Shown: positions 1 through 12,977, counted from the first letter of the stretch. The stretch is DNA of 64,000 nucleotides from Lytechinus variegatus (GCF_018143015.1 NC_054749.1:33958000-34021999), one strand, 5' to 3'. Program-made: numbers and translations. The notes: generated from the sequence alone by a model not told the origin.

Positions 1-273
1 CATCATTGTAATGATTGCAATATGTCTTTAAAATCATCGGACCTTTCACACGGAAAATCTATACCATTGATTGAGTGAAACTAAACTGGAATTCACCTCC
101 GGAGTAGAATTTGAATTCGTGATTAATAGCGTTCGGGATACTAGTTTGGCTCACATGTGCTAAAAAGTTAGTCATTGGCCTTATTTTTCACTGGAATCAC
201 CATTCAAATTTTTTTTTTACTGTGTGAAAGGGCGGAAAGTAGAATTAGACCAAATGGTAATTCCAGTTCTTAC

Positions 274-3200
274 CAACAATATCAGCATTCCATACGATAG
301 AGAAACACAGAGCAGCAGGTATGAGGTACACAGGCTGTTGAGGGAAAATAAGATCATTCATTACTTTTCATAACACTGATTGCATATTTTAAAGGGGAAG
401 CTGACCCTGACAAAAAGTTTATTTCAAAAAATAGCAGAAAAAAAGGAATAAAAAATATTGCCTAAGGTTTGAGAAAAATTCAACAAAGAATAAAAAAGTT
501 GATGTGGAAGAGGTTCATCGTGGTGAAGGATTGAGTAGAGGAAATAACCAGGGGAGCATTTCACGAAAGGACTTGTCAAACATTTTATCCAACAAGTCCT
601 GTTTTATCCATATATAATGAGACACTATACAATGAGCGAAGATGATATATAACCCGTGTGCAGCAGCGTCTTTGCTCATTGCTTGACAAAGTCTAGCAGC
701 TTGCAGACGAAATGTTGCTTTTCAACTACGTTTGATACATCATGAGACAACTGGTTATTTCTTCTACTCAATAAAAAAGTTATTTGAAGTTTAATCATTT
801 GACTTTTGAGTCATATGCGAGCAGCTTTCCTACATGGCATATGATAAAAAAATCAATGTCATTTTCACATTTTGAAAATGTTTTTTACATATCTTTAGTA
901 TATCAATAATTATAAACAAATAATTTCACACCCATTCCTTAAAAGGAAACAAAACTAAGTCATAAGGGACCATTAAAAATTTGAAATTTATGCATTTTAT
1001 ATTACATAACATATGGGCCAGCTGCTCGTTTTATGACGTCACAAATCCATAACTAAAAATTCTAATAAATTTCTTAGCCTTCAGTGGATTTTCTTCAAAT
1101 CTTCTCACCAATATTTTTTATCATTTTTTCTGCTATTTTCACCAGACTTTTCTTCAGGGTGAACTTCCCTTTAAAACTCATTCAGATAATGAATGCATTC
1201 AACTTTCAAGATACCTAGTCAATACTAGGACAATTTAAATACGAACTATATCAATTGTTTATCATATTGTGACCATTGTAGTAAAAAATTCTCATATAAG
1301 AGACATTGTGACCGTTTCAAAGGCAAAAATAATAAAATCATTTTTTATTATTGAAAAATCACAACTTACTACCTGAATCTGAAACATTGGATGAGCTTTA
1401 ACATGGCAACAACATTGGGGAATTTCCAGGAATCCTTATTTTGGTTTCCAGGGATTCTTTTGAGCATTTTGAGGAGAAATTGCCCTGACCTCCGAGTGTA
1501 AATTTTTGCCTGCCAGTCCTTATATATTCTAGAAGAGGAAAATAATGTGGTTTGTGTCCAATACTGGTGTAAATTGATATAAATTCACCAGCCATGTGTA
1601 AATAGCATGGATAAGTCAGAAAATTGTGTAGCTCCCAAAATATTCAATACACCCCATAAGTTGAAATATAGCTCCCATTAATTACCATTTAGGTACGTAT
1701 AGAATATAACTGAACTCATAAAAGAAAAAAATAACCACAAACAGAAAACGTTATATTTTCCCCTTTTGTCTATGGTTATAAATTTACAGATGAGACTGAA
1801 TTAAATATATCACAACTTGAACATGAACTGATATATGTTTGACTCACCATCCATAAATATGGGTCTTGGTCATTAATCTGCAATAAAGACAGGGATAGAA
1901 GAGGAAAAATATGTATTAATTCAATTGCCTAAATCAAAAATTCTAAATGTACATTTTCAAAAACATAGGCCTTATTATAAATGGAAATTTCTACTATTTA
2001 TATTTCTATTATTTATTTCTACTACTTATAGTGGTAACCCCTGCAACCTTCTAACAATCGATATATATTAATAGAAAATGCAATCATGTTCAATGTTTTG
2101 CTTGTCAGTTATATGTATATTATTATTGTATTTTCATTGCTCATGTGTTTATGAATAAGTGTTGCAGAAACCAATAAATTAAAAAATGAAATGAAATTTC
2201 TACTATATCATTGTAGGGTATGAAATATTGTGTAACGAAGTCAGTTTAATGTAAACGTGCGTGCACGTGGCGAGACGGCTGCAGCGCACGGCACGTATGT
2301 CCGTCGGTCAATTGAAAATGGTTAGTTGCGGTTTATGAGGCCTTGCGGGAGGACGTACGTGCCGGGCGCTGCAGATGATCTCGAGGTGCCGCTCGTGTGA
2401 CACAGTGTTTTGTATAAGTATAAGGGTAAGTTACCCGGAAATAAAGTGCTGTAACTTCAAGATTGATTTCAAGTATAATTTATATGCGTTGGTTGTATTT
2501 ATGGATGTGTTTTGGGAGAGATCTGGTATTGGAAGCTGACCACGTGAGTGAATGACACAATTAACTGATCTGGGTCCCGTCTAATGAGTTAATAGAAGAG
2601 AGAAAGGAGAGAGTGACGGGAGGGAACCCATCACAATATTATATGCTTGAAAAAATAATGAAAGAGGCCCCATTTAAGAATTCAATAAACTTTGGGAATA
2701 TTTTTATTCAGCTAAATATGTCAACATCAATGATTGGAACCAGCCACATAGAGTACATGCACAACTTAAATTCTTAGTGGTGTTGTCAAAGCTCAATGTA
2801 GGTGCAGATACGAGAATTCACCATAAAAGGAACGCTGGGGCCCTAGTGAGATTAAAGGGATTGGTTAACATTGGTTTGACTTTCAAAAAATCTGAGCTAG
2901 AAGGTCACACTTGTCACCTGTGTCTGTGATATGTTACAAATATGAAGCCCCGAAAAAAAATAACGTTCAAAAATAATTATTTAGTGCTTCAAAAATTGAA
3001 GTATAAAGTGACCGGAAACACCATCTTAATTTCATACACTTGTGTGTACTATTTAGGCGTCTATAAGACGCCCATTTACAAAATCGGGATTGCCTTGTAG
3101 TTTTAGCTTTTCATTCTCAGTAATGGTTGTTTTCAGGGTTTATTAGTGCACTTGTACACATGTTTCATCTTGGTTTGAGAATTTTTTTAATCTGCTGCTC

Positions 3201-3978
3201 ACAAAGCTAAACAATACCTTTAAAGGTCAAGTCCACCTCAGAAAAATGTTGATTTGAATCATTAAAGAAAAATCAGACAAGCACAATGCTGAAAATTTCA
3301 TCAAAATCGGATGTACAATAAGAAAGTTATGACATTTCAAAGTTTCGCTTATTTTTAACAAAATAGTTATATGAACGAGCCAGTTACATCCAAATGAGAG
3401 AGTCGATGTCACTCACTCACTATTTCTTTTGTTTTTTATTGTTTGAATTATACAATATTTCAATTTTTTACAAATTTGATGGTTAGGACCTCCTTGCCTG
3501 AAGCACAAAATGTTAAAATAAATGGAATTCCACGTGTTCAGGGAGGATGAAACTTCATTTCACATGACAATGACGAGAAAATAAAAATATTTCATATTCC
3601 ATATAACAAAATACAAAAGAAATAGTGAGTGAGTGATGTCATCAGTTCCCTCATTTGCATACTGACCGAGATGTGCATATACATGTAACTGTTTTGTGAA
3701 ATGAGGCGAAACTTTAACATGTCATAACTTTCTTATTTTACAAATTACATCCGATTTTGATGAAATTTTCAGTGTTATGCTTGTTGGATTTTTCTCTTTT
3801 TATTCAAATCAAGTTTTTGTTGGGGTGGACTTGTCCTTTAATGTCTGGGTCTTACCTGGACTAAACCTGCTAGTGTGAAGAAGACGCAGGTTATGACGTT
3901 GATCAGCACCCACAGTTTAGTAGCACTGCTATGGGCTCCATACTGAGGCTTGTATCCTGGACCAGTGTTGGAGGCCAT
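274..3978 (-). CDS. TMEM220: TMEM220-like membrane protein, 5' part (three coding exons)
   Basis: Minus-strand coding exons are 3978..3856 (41 codons), 1877..1848 (10 codons) and 334..274 (20 codons plus 1 nt). The first two junctions are phase 0. Exon 1 starts at an ATG in a good context (A at -3, G at +4) and ends with a GTAAG donor. It encodes a hydrophilic start (MASNTGPGYKPQYG) and a first membrane helix ending in FFTLAGLVQ. Exon 2 has acceptor TTATTGCAG and donor GTGAG and encodes INDQDPYLWM. Exon 3 encodes PVYLIPAAL and a second helix. Human TMEM220 has FFALAALVQVNDPDAEVW followed by VYTIPAVL at the same places, so the identity is strong. The function of TMEM220 is not well established. 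The remaining exons lie beyond the left edge. A TTAA MITE (3224-3837) and a candidate solo LTR (2229-2635) sit in intron 1. Confidence 0.82.
335..1847. other. TMEM220 intron 2, no other gene seen
   Basis: AT-rich intron between coding exons 2 and 3 of the TMEM220-like gene. Short open frames here lack codon bias or family resemblance. No structured repeat was recognised. Confidence 0.6.
2229..2635 (+). repeat. Candidate solo LTR
   Basis: The segment starts TGTGTAACGAAG and ends ACCCATCACA, giving TG...CA termini with a 4-bp ATAT on each side (2225-2228 and 2636-2639). It is more GC-rich than its surroundings. Inside is a TATA-like stretch (GTATAAGTATAAG) followed by an AATAAA (in GGAAATAAAGTG), in the order expected for an LTR promoter and polyadenylation site. 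No internal retroviral-type coding sequence adjoins it, so it would be a solo LTR. The flank is AT-rich, so the duplication could be chance. Confidence 0.45.
2850..3215 (+). repeat. Dispersed repeat, copy A (inverted copy at 43803-44095)
   Basis: This stretch is highly similar, in reverse complement, to 43803-44095. Shared blocks include a passage around TCTATAAGACGCC and another around CACCATCTTAATTTCAT. Both copies break off near a block that includes GAGAATTTTTTTAA. No coding capacity or terminal repeat was identified, so the class is unknown. Confidence 0.7.
3224..3837. mobile_element. TTAA-flanked MITE (piggyBac-like target), copy 1
   Basis: The element runs from AGGTCAAGTCCACCTCAG to GGTGGACTTGTCCT and is bounded on both sides by TTAA (3220-3223, 3838-3841). 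The ends form a long imperfect inverted repeat that continues through blocks such as AAATCGGATGTA. There is no transposase frame. TTAA targets are characteristic of piggyBac-type elements, so this is probably a non-autonomous derivative. It lies in TMEM220 intron 1, ending 18 bp from the exon 1 donor. A second full copy is at 14676-15271 and a partial one near 44815. Confidence 0.8.
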
Positions 3979-4496
3979 CTTTGATCCTAGATGACCTTTC
4001 ACAATATGGAAGTGGTACTGTACTGGCCGCTGGTACAAAGAAAAAGATTTTATCAACTTTATATCATCCAAACATGAACAAACCCTGCATATCTTGTCAG
4101 AGCAATTGAAATAAACTCAATAAAATCAAGTTAACCTTGAAAAACCAAAGATTCTTGTCGATTCTTACTCCCGAACGCCTCCAGGCTAGTCTGGAGGTGT
4201 CTTTCCAAGGACCATTCTTCGTATCGCCCACTCATTCAATGAACAAGGTTATAATATAACCATGTTCTCAACTTCTCAGTTATATCACCATGTGTGACAA
4301 AATAAGGGTGGCAATGTTTGGCTTATTTTCTCTTTTTCTTTGGGGCAAATGCTTGATTTTTTTACACTGACAGTTTCCATTAGACCTGTTAATTCATACT
4401 GCTTGGCTCTTATTTAAATTTGATTCTTTATATCATTTTTTCTTAATTAAAAATAGAGATCAAAAAATGAAAATTTTCTTACCATATTACTTTCCA

Positions 4497-4716
4497 ACAG
4501 TCAATAGAGCCTTTTAGAGGGCGTACACAAAAATATGCCCAAAATTCAAGTTTTTGAGCGCTCTGGTGAATACAAAAAATTATTCCCACATTACTAATGA
4601 TAAATAAATTAAAACTGTATGAAAATTAGTAATTTTGGTCACAAAAGTGATATTTTAATGATTTTTTAAAGTGTGTGCTCTATAAAGCCATTGGCATACC
4701 AACAATAGTCCTACCT
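4497..4716 (+). repeat. Dispersed repeat (inverted copy at 26917-27117)
   Basis: The segment contains GGGCGTACACAAAAATATGC, GAGCGCTCTGGTGAATAC and TTAAAGTGTGTGCTCTA. The reverse complement of the same order of blocks appears at 26917-27117, directly before a LINE fragment. No coding capacity. Confidence 0.7.
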
Positions 4717-4839
4717 GTAGATTCTCCACAGGCCAGATGGTAGCAGTGAACAAGTACGTGGTATCGCCCAAATCGGCTTTGTGAAACAGTTGAGCGATAT
4801 GGTTCTACGAAAGACCATTTCATGCAACAGGCCCCTGGG

Positions 4840-4864
4840 CTCCCGCCCGCATAGCGGGCGGGAG
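4840..4864. other. GC-rich perfect hairpin
   Basis: CTCCCGCCCG and CGGGCGGGAG form a perfect 10-bp stem with a 5-base loop. It sits in a locally GC-rich island inside AT-rich DNA, beside a GCAACAGGCCCCTGG block resembling the ends of palindromic MITEs elsewhere in this window (8761, 34937). Confidence 0.6.
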
Positions 4865-7773
4865 TTCACTGGGTTAGCTTGGCCCTTGCCCGCCAGCCAC
4901 TGGCACGGTCTGCACTGCATGTCACTGCAGAATCCCCTCACTGTGCACTGCCACTTGCACTGGCAGTGCCAGTGGCCACTTCATGATCATGTCACGGCAC
5001 GGTGAAAAAAAATCGCCGCATGTTCCCATCATCATATCATCAATCTATTAATATTGCTAAAACGTATGCTACCTGTATCGAAATGAGGCATCCCTACCTG
5101 TGAATGATGGCGTACACCCTGCAATCCCGATCTGGACCCTGTAAATTCGACTCTTGTGATTCAGTATGGGCGTCAAATATATTTTTTTTTTAGAAATTAA
5201 TTATGGTACGCTTAATTCAGGCACGCGAACTCTATGGAACGCCATCCACTATAGTAAAATTTTGTTCCAAAATTGAAACATGTCGGGGCGCGGGGCCGGG
5301 GGCGTATCATGACTATGGAGAAAATCGAAGACCGAGGCAAGAAAATTCTGAAAGGCTGATCCCGCCAAAAGGGTGGAGGGCAATAGAGGAATTAAGCAAA
5401 TTAGAAAGAAAAATGAAATGGAGCTAGAACTCGGAAATATCGGCAGGGTCCTGCACTAGCTAGTGCACTCCTCGATCCATAACGAAAAAAAAACGGAAAA
5501 AAATATGGGAAAATAAAAAAATGAAGGAGTACCAGACCGAAAGTGTATTTTTCATGTGGTCACAAAATTGTGAATTTAGCAGCCTATACAAGCCCTTCGA
5601 CCGGGTCACCGCCTCTTGTGGCAAACTATCAGTGCGTATAAAAAACGGGACAGTTTTGAAAAGTCTATAAAAAATTTGTTTCAAATTATTATATCTATAT
5701 TTTGATGTTAATTAATGCTCTAAGATCTTATCTTTGAAATGCCATTAAAACAAATAAATGTTGTTCATGCTTGAGCGAAAACGGGACGTTTTTGTCGGAG
5801 GTTCAAAAAGAGGCTTGTGCCAACTTGACAGAAATGAGAAATTTGATGATTAGACTTTTGGCTAATCAGCAGACTTCCTTTTAATTTTTTCATTATCTTG
5901 ACCATAATTTTCGAATCATATGCTGTCAAATTTCATTTAAAAATTTATTTATTCATTGTTTTTCATTTATACTTCATTTACTCTTGAATTTACCTTCATA
6001 AGTAAGACTTTTTGTCAAACCCAAGTAAGAAGATTTGCATTGTTAATTGGGAATTAAAAATTTTATTATGTGAAACAAAATATGTTATGGTACCTTTAAA
6101 AATTATTTGGTGAAACAAATTATGCTATGGTTCCTATAAAAGACATGAATCCTGATTTTCAAGGGGTTATTGATCCCTCACGGATCCTTCACCAAGTTTA
6201 ATTATGTGCTTGACAGGACAAACAGGAAAGGATTCGGTTACACTTCGTATTTCCGAAGCTTCGTAATTCCGAAGGTTCTTTATTCCGAAGGTTCGTAATT
6301 CCGAAACACGTAAATTGCCTATACCTCGATGTTCGTTAATCCGAAAACGAAAAAGGGTTCGTTAATCCGAACATTTGTGGCGTAATTCCGACGATTCGTT
6401 ATTCCGAAGGTTCGATAATCCGAAAACGAAATAAGGTTCGTTGTTCCGAAGGTTCGTTAATCCGAAAACGAAATAAGGTTCGTTGTTCCGAAGGTTCGTT
6501 AATCCGAAAACGAAAAAAGGTTCGTTATTCCGAAGGTTCGTTGATCCGAAAACGAAATAAGGTTCGTTTTTCCGAAGGTTCGTTAATCCGAAAACAAAAT
6601 AAGGTTCGTTTTTCCGAAGGTTCGTTAATCCGAAAACGAAATAAGGTTCGTTAATCCGAAAACAAAATAAGGTTCGTTAATCCGAAAAATGAAAACCGGG
6701 AAAGCAGAGGCAGAGGCAAGGGGAGGGGGGCGGGGGACACTGTTGCCGTTCAATTATCATATGAGGATGGGAAGGCAAGGGCGGCCGAACGAATTTTCGT
6801 TGGGGGTAAAGCCAAAAAATGAAACTCATACATGTACGTCAAAATTGGGACTGTGGTGATATTTTCACCTTAAGATTATCATCTGCTTGAAGTCATTGTC
6901 GGTTTGATAGTGATTAAGTAGAGAATAACTTTTTTGAAGTGACTTCTTATTATGGCAAAATGTATATTTAGGCTTTATTTTTCGGGAGAGAGTATAATGA
7001 GCGAGCGGCTTGGTAAAACAAATTCAAAGGTGAAGTTGTATAACGTTTTTTGTGGTCAGTTATTCTTAAAATGGCATTATTGCGAGGTGTTGCGAGCGTG
7101 AATCACAAGCTAAACTTTAGGTTATTTCAATAAAAAATGAAAATTAGTTTTTAAAAATCCGAGCAGATTTCTGCTGTCATTAAAAAGATGTGCATCTAAC
7201 TAAAGAATTAACACGAGCGCAAAACGCGAGCTTAAACATACTGACCAGAAAAGGAACCTGTTAAGAAAGCATTTAGTGACCTCTTTAGGATGCATATTTC
7301 ACCAATCGAATGAGAGTGCGAAGCGCAAGCTGAAATTTTTCAATATTCCAGCCTGAAAACTTAACTTAACTTGTATTCTTTAAAAAGAGTATTTTATTTC
7401 GAAAAAACATGAAAAACGGCATATTTATTTTTGAAAAAGGAACTTTTCCATTTTGGAAAATATTAATTCCCCTGTTTTTTATTCCATTTTTGATGCCCCC
7501 TGCCTCCCTCCCGGCGGATCCAACTTTCGTCAAATAGAGGGGGGGGGGGGGATTTTTTTTAGCCATATTTTCCTTGATCGGCAGTTTAAAGTTGATTTTT
7601 GTTTGTTTCTTTGAAAGGGTAGTCCTAACAGTCAATAATTAGCTTTATCCTTATAAAATAAAGTAAATATGTAATAACATGATAAACCCTTTTTAAATAA
7701 TGCGAGCGCGAGCTATATTTTTGTTAATATGATGGGCAATATGTTTACGAACTTAAAGGCGAGATGCCTATTA

Positions 7774-7916
7774 CCCTTTTTACACAGGATTTTCTTAACA
7801 CCGGACTATCGCTAACCCCGTACTATCCTTAACCCCGTACTATAGGTGGGGCTAAATTGCCATTTAGCCCCACCTATAGTACGGGGTTAAGGAAATTTTA
7901 GCTTGTGTAAAAAGGG
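7774..7916. mobile_element. Short palindromic MITE inside fold-back 1
   Basis: A 143-bp near-perfect palindrome has ends CCCTTTTTACACA / TGTGTAAAAAGGG and a centre built of AGTACGGGG and TTTAGCCCCACC inverted pairs. It is flanked by TATTA on both sides (7769-7773, 7917-7921). No coding capacity. Confidence 0.8.
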
Positions 7917-8760
7917 TATTAGTAACTAAATTTAGCTAATAACTGCTAGCAAGAAGCGCGAACAGAATTTTTAAATATATAAGCTCTGATCTGATCTATA
8001 GGGGACATTTTAAGAACTTTTTGCAGTTAGCCATGAAGACGATGCGTGTTTTAGCCAATGGCGGCGGAACGTTTTATTATTATTTTTTTTTTTGGGGGGG
8101 GCAACTTAAAAAAAGGGGGCCAATAGGGGCAATTTGGTGCAAACGGATATTTTCACCATTAGATTATCATCTGTGTAAAGAGGTTGTGTGTTTTTGTAGT
8201 AACTAAATTGAGCACAATTTTTTAAGTGATCACTAAACATGCTAAAGTTATATATTTACGTTTCATTTCTGCGAGCGTAGAGAGCAAGCGGTTTGGGGGA
8301 AAAAGTCAAATCTGAAGATGTAAAATTCACCTCTTTGGTCAATAATGTGAAAAGGGCATCCTTGTGAGATGTTGCGAGCGAATCACGTGCTCAAACTTTT
8401 GGAAATTTCATGTGGGCCTAGAATGATGATATTGATATGGATATCATTTACCCAGGGAAGCCACTTCAGTTCTGAAAACTATTCTCCCAGCTATTATTAT
8501 TTTTTTTACAAGAATGCTATAGAATGTCCAGTTTTCAGGTTGGAAAATCGGAAAAATTTGGCTCACGTTTCTCGCTCGCATCAAGTATTGTTTATTGAGG
8601 AACTCATTCTATTCCTGGTTACAAAAAAAGAAGTATGAAATGTCCAGTTTTCAGGTTGTATCACAAATTTTAAGCTTGCGGTTCGCGCTCTCATTATATA
8701 GTTCGTGAGATATATATTCTATTCATGAGTCACCAAATGCAGTCCTTAAAAGATTACTTT

Positions 8761-8918
8761 CTGAAGCCTGTTGCATAAAACTTTTTACCTGAGAAAACTC
8801 TGGTAAAAACTGAAAACTAAGGTTAGTCTGATTTCCGCCAATTACTTTAGCACAGGGCAAAAACTGTAAAAACAACCTGAGTTTTCTCAGGTAAAAAGTT
8901 TCATGCAATGGGCCCCAG
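8761..8918. mobile_element. Palindromic MITE (CTG...CAG ends)
   Basis: The left end reads CTGAAGCCTGTTGCATAAAA and the right end, inverted, CTGGGGCCCATTGCATGAAA. Both continue into CTTTTTACCTGAGAAAAC. At 158 bp it has no coding capacity. Related half-copies occur near 4830, 34937 and 54780. Confidence 0.65.
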
Positions 8919-9891
8919 GTCAGTATATAAACAAATTACAACTCGCCCTCGCATTAATTCTTTAGAAAGATACACATCTTTCTCACGATTACAAAAAATG
9001 CTCCGAATGCTCACTTCACGTCTTGTTACATGAAATATAGTTTCAGCTTGCGATTCGCGCTTTCAACATCTCACAAGGATCATTATTAGTATTATTTTTA
9101 TTTTTATTACCAGCAGAAGCTGTTATTAAAATTGACATCCCCTCCAATACAAATCCTATCTAGAGGTTGCTCGCACGCTTCCAACACACTTGATCCCCTG
9201 CATCTTTAATTAAACCGTTTGCCTATAGGCAGCAATTGCTCAGATAAAATCGAAATTAGCCTATGCTTGATCAGGGCGCCATTCTTAATGAAATACATGC
9301 TTTGGCCCCAACACACATCATCGATCGTTATTACTATCATTGCATAATATCTTGTAATCTTGTAATGACAACATCGTTTTTTTGTTACCAAAATGAATTA
9401 TTTTCATTTTCGGAAATACGAACCTTATTTAATTTTCGGATTAACGAACCTTATTTCGTTTTCGGATAAACGAACCTTATTTCGTTTTCGGATTAACGAA
9501 CCTTATTTCGTTTTCGGATTAACGAACCTTCGGAATTACGAACCTTATTTCGTTTTCGGATTAATGAACCTTCGGAATTACGAACCTTATTTTGTTTTCG
9601 GATTAACGAACCTTCGGAATTACGAACCTTATTTCGTTTTCGGATTAATGAACCTTCGGAATTACGAACCTTATTTTGTTTTCGGATTAACGAACCTTCG
9701 GAATTACGAACCTTATTTCGTTTTCGGATTAACGAACCTTCGGAATTACGAACCTTATTTCGTTTTCGGATTGACGAACCTTCGGAATTACGAACCTTCG
9801 GAATTACGAACCTTCGGAAATACGAACCTTCGGAATAACCGAACCTTCGGAATTACGAAGCTTCGGAATTACGAATGTATGCGAAGGATTC

Positions 9892-12800
9892 ATGTCTTTC
9901 AATGGCAATGGTGTATTGAGTCAATTTTGAAGGAGCAAGATATGGCAGATCGGGTAAAATGTATTAAAAAGTTGCGAAGCGAGCAAGCAAAGCGAGACCT
10001 ATTGGCAGCGTCACCTACCCCCCCCCCCCCTCCAGGCCAACATATATGAGAAGAAAAAAGAATAATACAAACAAAAAATGAATGGATGGATAAATAATAT
10101 AAGAGGAAACAAAAGAAGGAAGAAAGAAAAAAAATAAAGGGCAAATGACTGTCAGGTGACTATGAAGAAAAATGTATGCAAGTTATCTTTTCATGAATTC
10201 AAACGACGTTTGGAATACTTCCTTTTCATGCAGTAGACTAAACAAAAATCATGTTGCTTATTTGCGCAAGGATATACTTATCCTCTTCATAAATCCGAAT
10301 ACTGAAGCAACAGTCAATATAATTTTATTAAAAAAAAAATCAGCTCCTACTTCGCGTCGCCTAGCTCCCTCACAAAATCAGTTAATTCCGGGTTCTGCGT
10401 ATTTCAAGAGATTGAGGGTAGTACAGCCTTACTTGAGCATTATACCAGCAGCTAGGTAGGCCTGTAATGATGCTTCCAAATATCTCCTCTCATTATGTCA
10501 AATTTACCCCCCTCCCCCGACCAATCAGCGCCTCTGGCAGAAATAAAGTGAATAGGAAAGGGGCATGAATGCTGAAGGAGTAGGATGAAGAGATTTAAGA
10601 GAATCACTTAGGACTAAAAAAAAACATTTCCATGAAAGATTTAATAAAAGAAAGGTTATGACAAACAATATATATATATATTTCGGGGGGGGGGGGGCTC
10701 ATATACGCTACCGTTGTTTAAAATTAAAAGGGTCAGGAGGAACGTATTTTCATCGAAGGAGGGCGTTGGAAAGAAATGAACTAAAATTTTGTTTTCTATA
10801 AATGGGTGGCACTAACATGACTAAAGGGGGTGGGGCAAAACCCCCTATGATTTCTCAAGCAGTGAAAATAAAAACAATGAAAATAGGAAATCCTTAACAA
10901 AGAAGAAAAAAATACCGAATAAAAGGAAAGAGATCGAGTGATTTGAGGGGGAGGGGATCGAGACTCGGAGAAAAGAGAAACAAAATAATGGGAGTACTGT
11001 CGTGTATTTTGGACTGTCCTTTCAAGCTTGAATTGGATTGCCTCAAACCATTGCAAGCACGCAAGCAAACTGGCTGCATGTGCCTCTTAACTTGAGAGTC
11101 TCAACTCCGAGACATTATTCAAAGGGAGGGCTGGTACCACACCGACCCGTCCCTCTCAAGGCTTTGAACATTTGAATCGCCATCTTGCTATCTTATACTT
11201 CATTTTATTAGAATATGTTTTAGTCAAGTAAAGATCAGCAAGAAGGTGTTTTTCATCAATGATCTGATGAAAACAGGAAATCACGGTTAGAAAATAAAAT
11301 GAAATAAAATAAAATAAGTGTTATAATGTCATTATACAAAAATAAAAGGAGATATCATGAAATGGATAAAATGTTAAAGTTATCACTACAAAAAATATAA
11401 ATATGAACTACAAATACTGCTAGTAAAAAGACCAAAAGACCAAAAAAAAGATGAACTGCCCAAGCGCTTGTTACGATTCATGTAAGAAAACCTATGTAAC
11501 GTAGATATGACTTTGTAATTATTGTAATAATACTTATATGTTTCATGATTTATGATTGTGTAACCTTTGATTTGAATGTGATTTATTGTGTAACCCCTGA
11601 TTTTGATGTTAATAAATCCTCTCAAATAGAGGCAAAAAAATGAACTACAAATAGTATATATTATTCACTGATAAAACCCACTGAAACGAAAGTAATGAAA
11701 TAAGGCTTACATATATAGGAACTAGAAATTTGAGTGAATCAATAACTATAAAGTAATTGTGTAATATACAACCCTATAAAATCATAATTATAATCATGAT
11801 AGCATAGTGATGAAAAAGTTCGTCAAATAACTGAATTCAGGCAATTGGGAATTAACAAATATGCATGATATTCACAACAGGCATCTAGCATAACTGGGTA
11901 AATGTTTAAACTCATTCACACTTGTTTACACAGAAGAATAAACTTCATAAAATGTGAAAAATATAAATTCCAGAAAACACATACTCAAGTCAATACTAAC
12001 GAAACTACGAAACAGATTATGTAGAATATATATTATCAGATAATCGCCAAAAATGAAATGTACAAAGCAGTAAAAAAAATCACATCCCGGATTAAATATG
12101 CAAAACTCATACTAACAAAGATATATCTACTGAAGTAAACAAAAAAGTTGGATTACAAATCATACTATCCGAAATCAACAGAAGGATAGGAACACTATGG
12201 CCCTCGGAAGCACCACCCCCTGGAATTCAGGAAGGGGTGACAAAAAAAGAGAAATGTAATCCAAAATTACATTCATTTGTTTGAAACCTTTTTTCTTCTT
12301 CTTTTTTGCTTGACTGGACCCACATTACATAAACTTGTAGTAAAAAAAACACCCTTTTTAAAAATATCCTTTTAAGGGGGGGGGGGCGCTTTTCAGCAAC
12401 CCAAACAAAAAAATCATTTCCAGGGCTAGTGCCCTGGGTAGGATAAGGAACATTGGCAATAATGTGAAAAGAAAAAAAAAGAATCAAATTGAAAGACATT
12501 CATGTATGCTTGTAAATAATAATAATCTATATAACCAATTGACCAAAAACGAAGGACCAAAAAAGGGGTCTGTTTGGTAGGATATGGGTTGCCCGTGCAA
12601 GACCTGCTTGTTGATTGATTATGTATCCTTGGGATTGATTGATTTGAAAATGATTAAAAATTGATTTGATTACAGCATTATGGATATTCGGGATTCATCG
12701 CCGTGAGTATCCAATCCTTGACCCCAGTCTGAATCCTACGGGATTGATTGAATTTATTCTAATTTCAAGTCATCAGGTTAACAAAGTAAGTATAAAGCAG

Positions 12801-12960
12801 TATGTAAATAACAGAAATGAAAGGGATTGACCCGGCCTACATGCAACCCCGCCTCCCTCCTCGATTTCTTTCTGGTAAAAATTTTTGTATGCTGATGTGA
12901 GCAAAAAAGAGGGCGGTATGAATCACACGTTTTTTACTGGATAAAACTTCGACGACGACA
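9892..12960. other. Intergenic region upstream of TOMM22
   Basis: AT-rich with many homopolymer runs (poly-C near 10019, poly-G near 10684 and 12376) and no recognised exon. Short frames such as 10172-10459 and 12227-12499 show no family resemblance. The TOMM22 promoter should lie at the right edge. Confidence 0.5.
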
Positions 12961-12971
12961 ACAAAAATTTA

Positions 12972-12977
12972 CACGTG
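12972..12977 (+). promoter_or_regulatory. E-box in the proximal TOMM22 5' region
   Basis: A palindromic CACGTG lies about 40 bp before the TOMM22 ATG. CACGTG is the binding site of bHLH factors such as USF and MYC. Whether it is promoter or 5'UTR is not known because no TATA box is seen. Confidence 0.3.

Larger units (their letters stand above)
4072..6227. other. Intergenic, upstream side of the TMEM220-like gene
   Basis: No gene was recognised. Small frames at 4711-5005 and 5203-5427 lack resemblance to known families and overlap GC-rich repeat-like sequence. The 5' non-coding part and promoter of the TMEM220-like gene should lie just above 3978, but I could not place them. Confidence 0.5.
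6236..9883. mobile_element. Fold-back (TU-like) transposon 1, 3.65 kb
   Basis: Two inverted arms (about 6240-6690 and 9400-9883) are built of tandem repeats: an outer ~16-bp unit (GGTTCGTAATTCCGAA) and an inner ~26-bp unit (TTCGTTAATCCG...AAATAAGG). The whole is flanked by a perfect 8-bp duplication, AAGGATTC, at 6228-6235 and 9884-9891. No transposase is visible. The core (about 6700-9390) carries degenerate 'gcgagcgc...gagctgaaattttt' repeats and two palindromic MITEs (7774, 8761). Sea urchin TU elements are known to have long inverted repeats made of short tandem units and 8-bp duplications, and this matches that plan. The 218-codon open frame at 9393-10049 is only the 42-bp arm repeat read in frame. 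Confidence 0.85.

Noticed and set aside
9393..10049. 218-codon open frame with repeating NYEPYFVFGLTNLR
   Set aside because: It is the right arm of fold-back element 1; the 42-bp compound unit is divisible by three, so the frame stays open by arithmetic.
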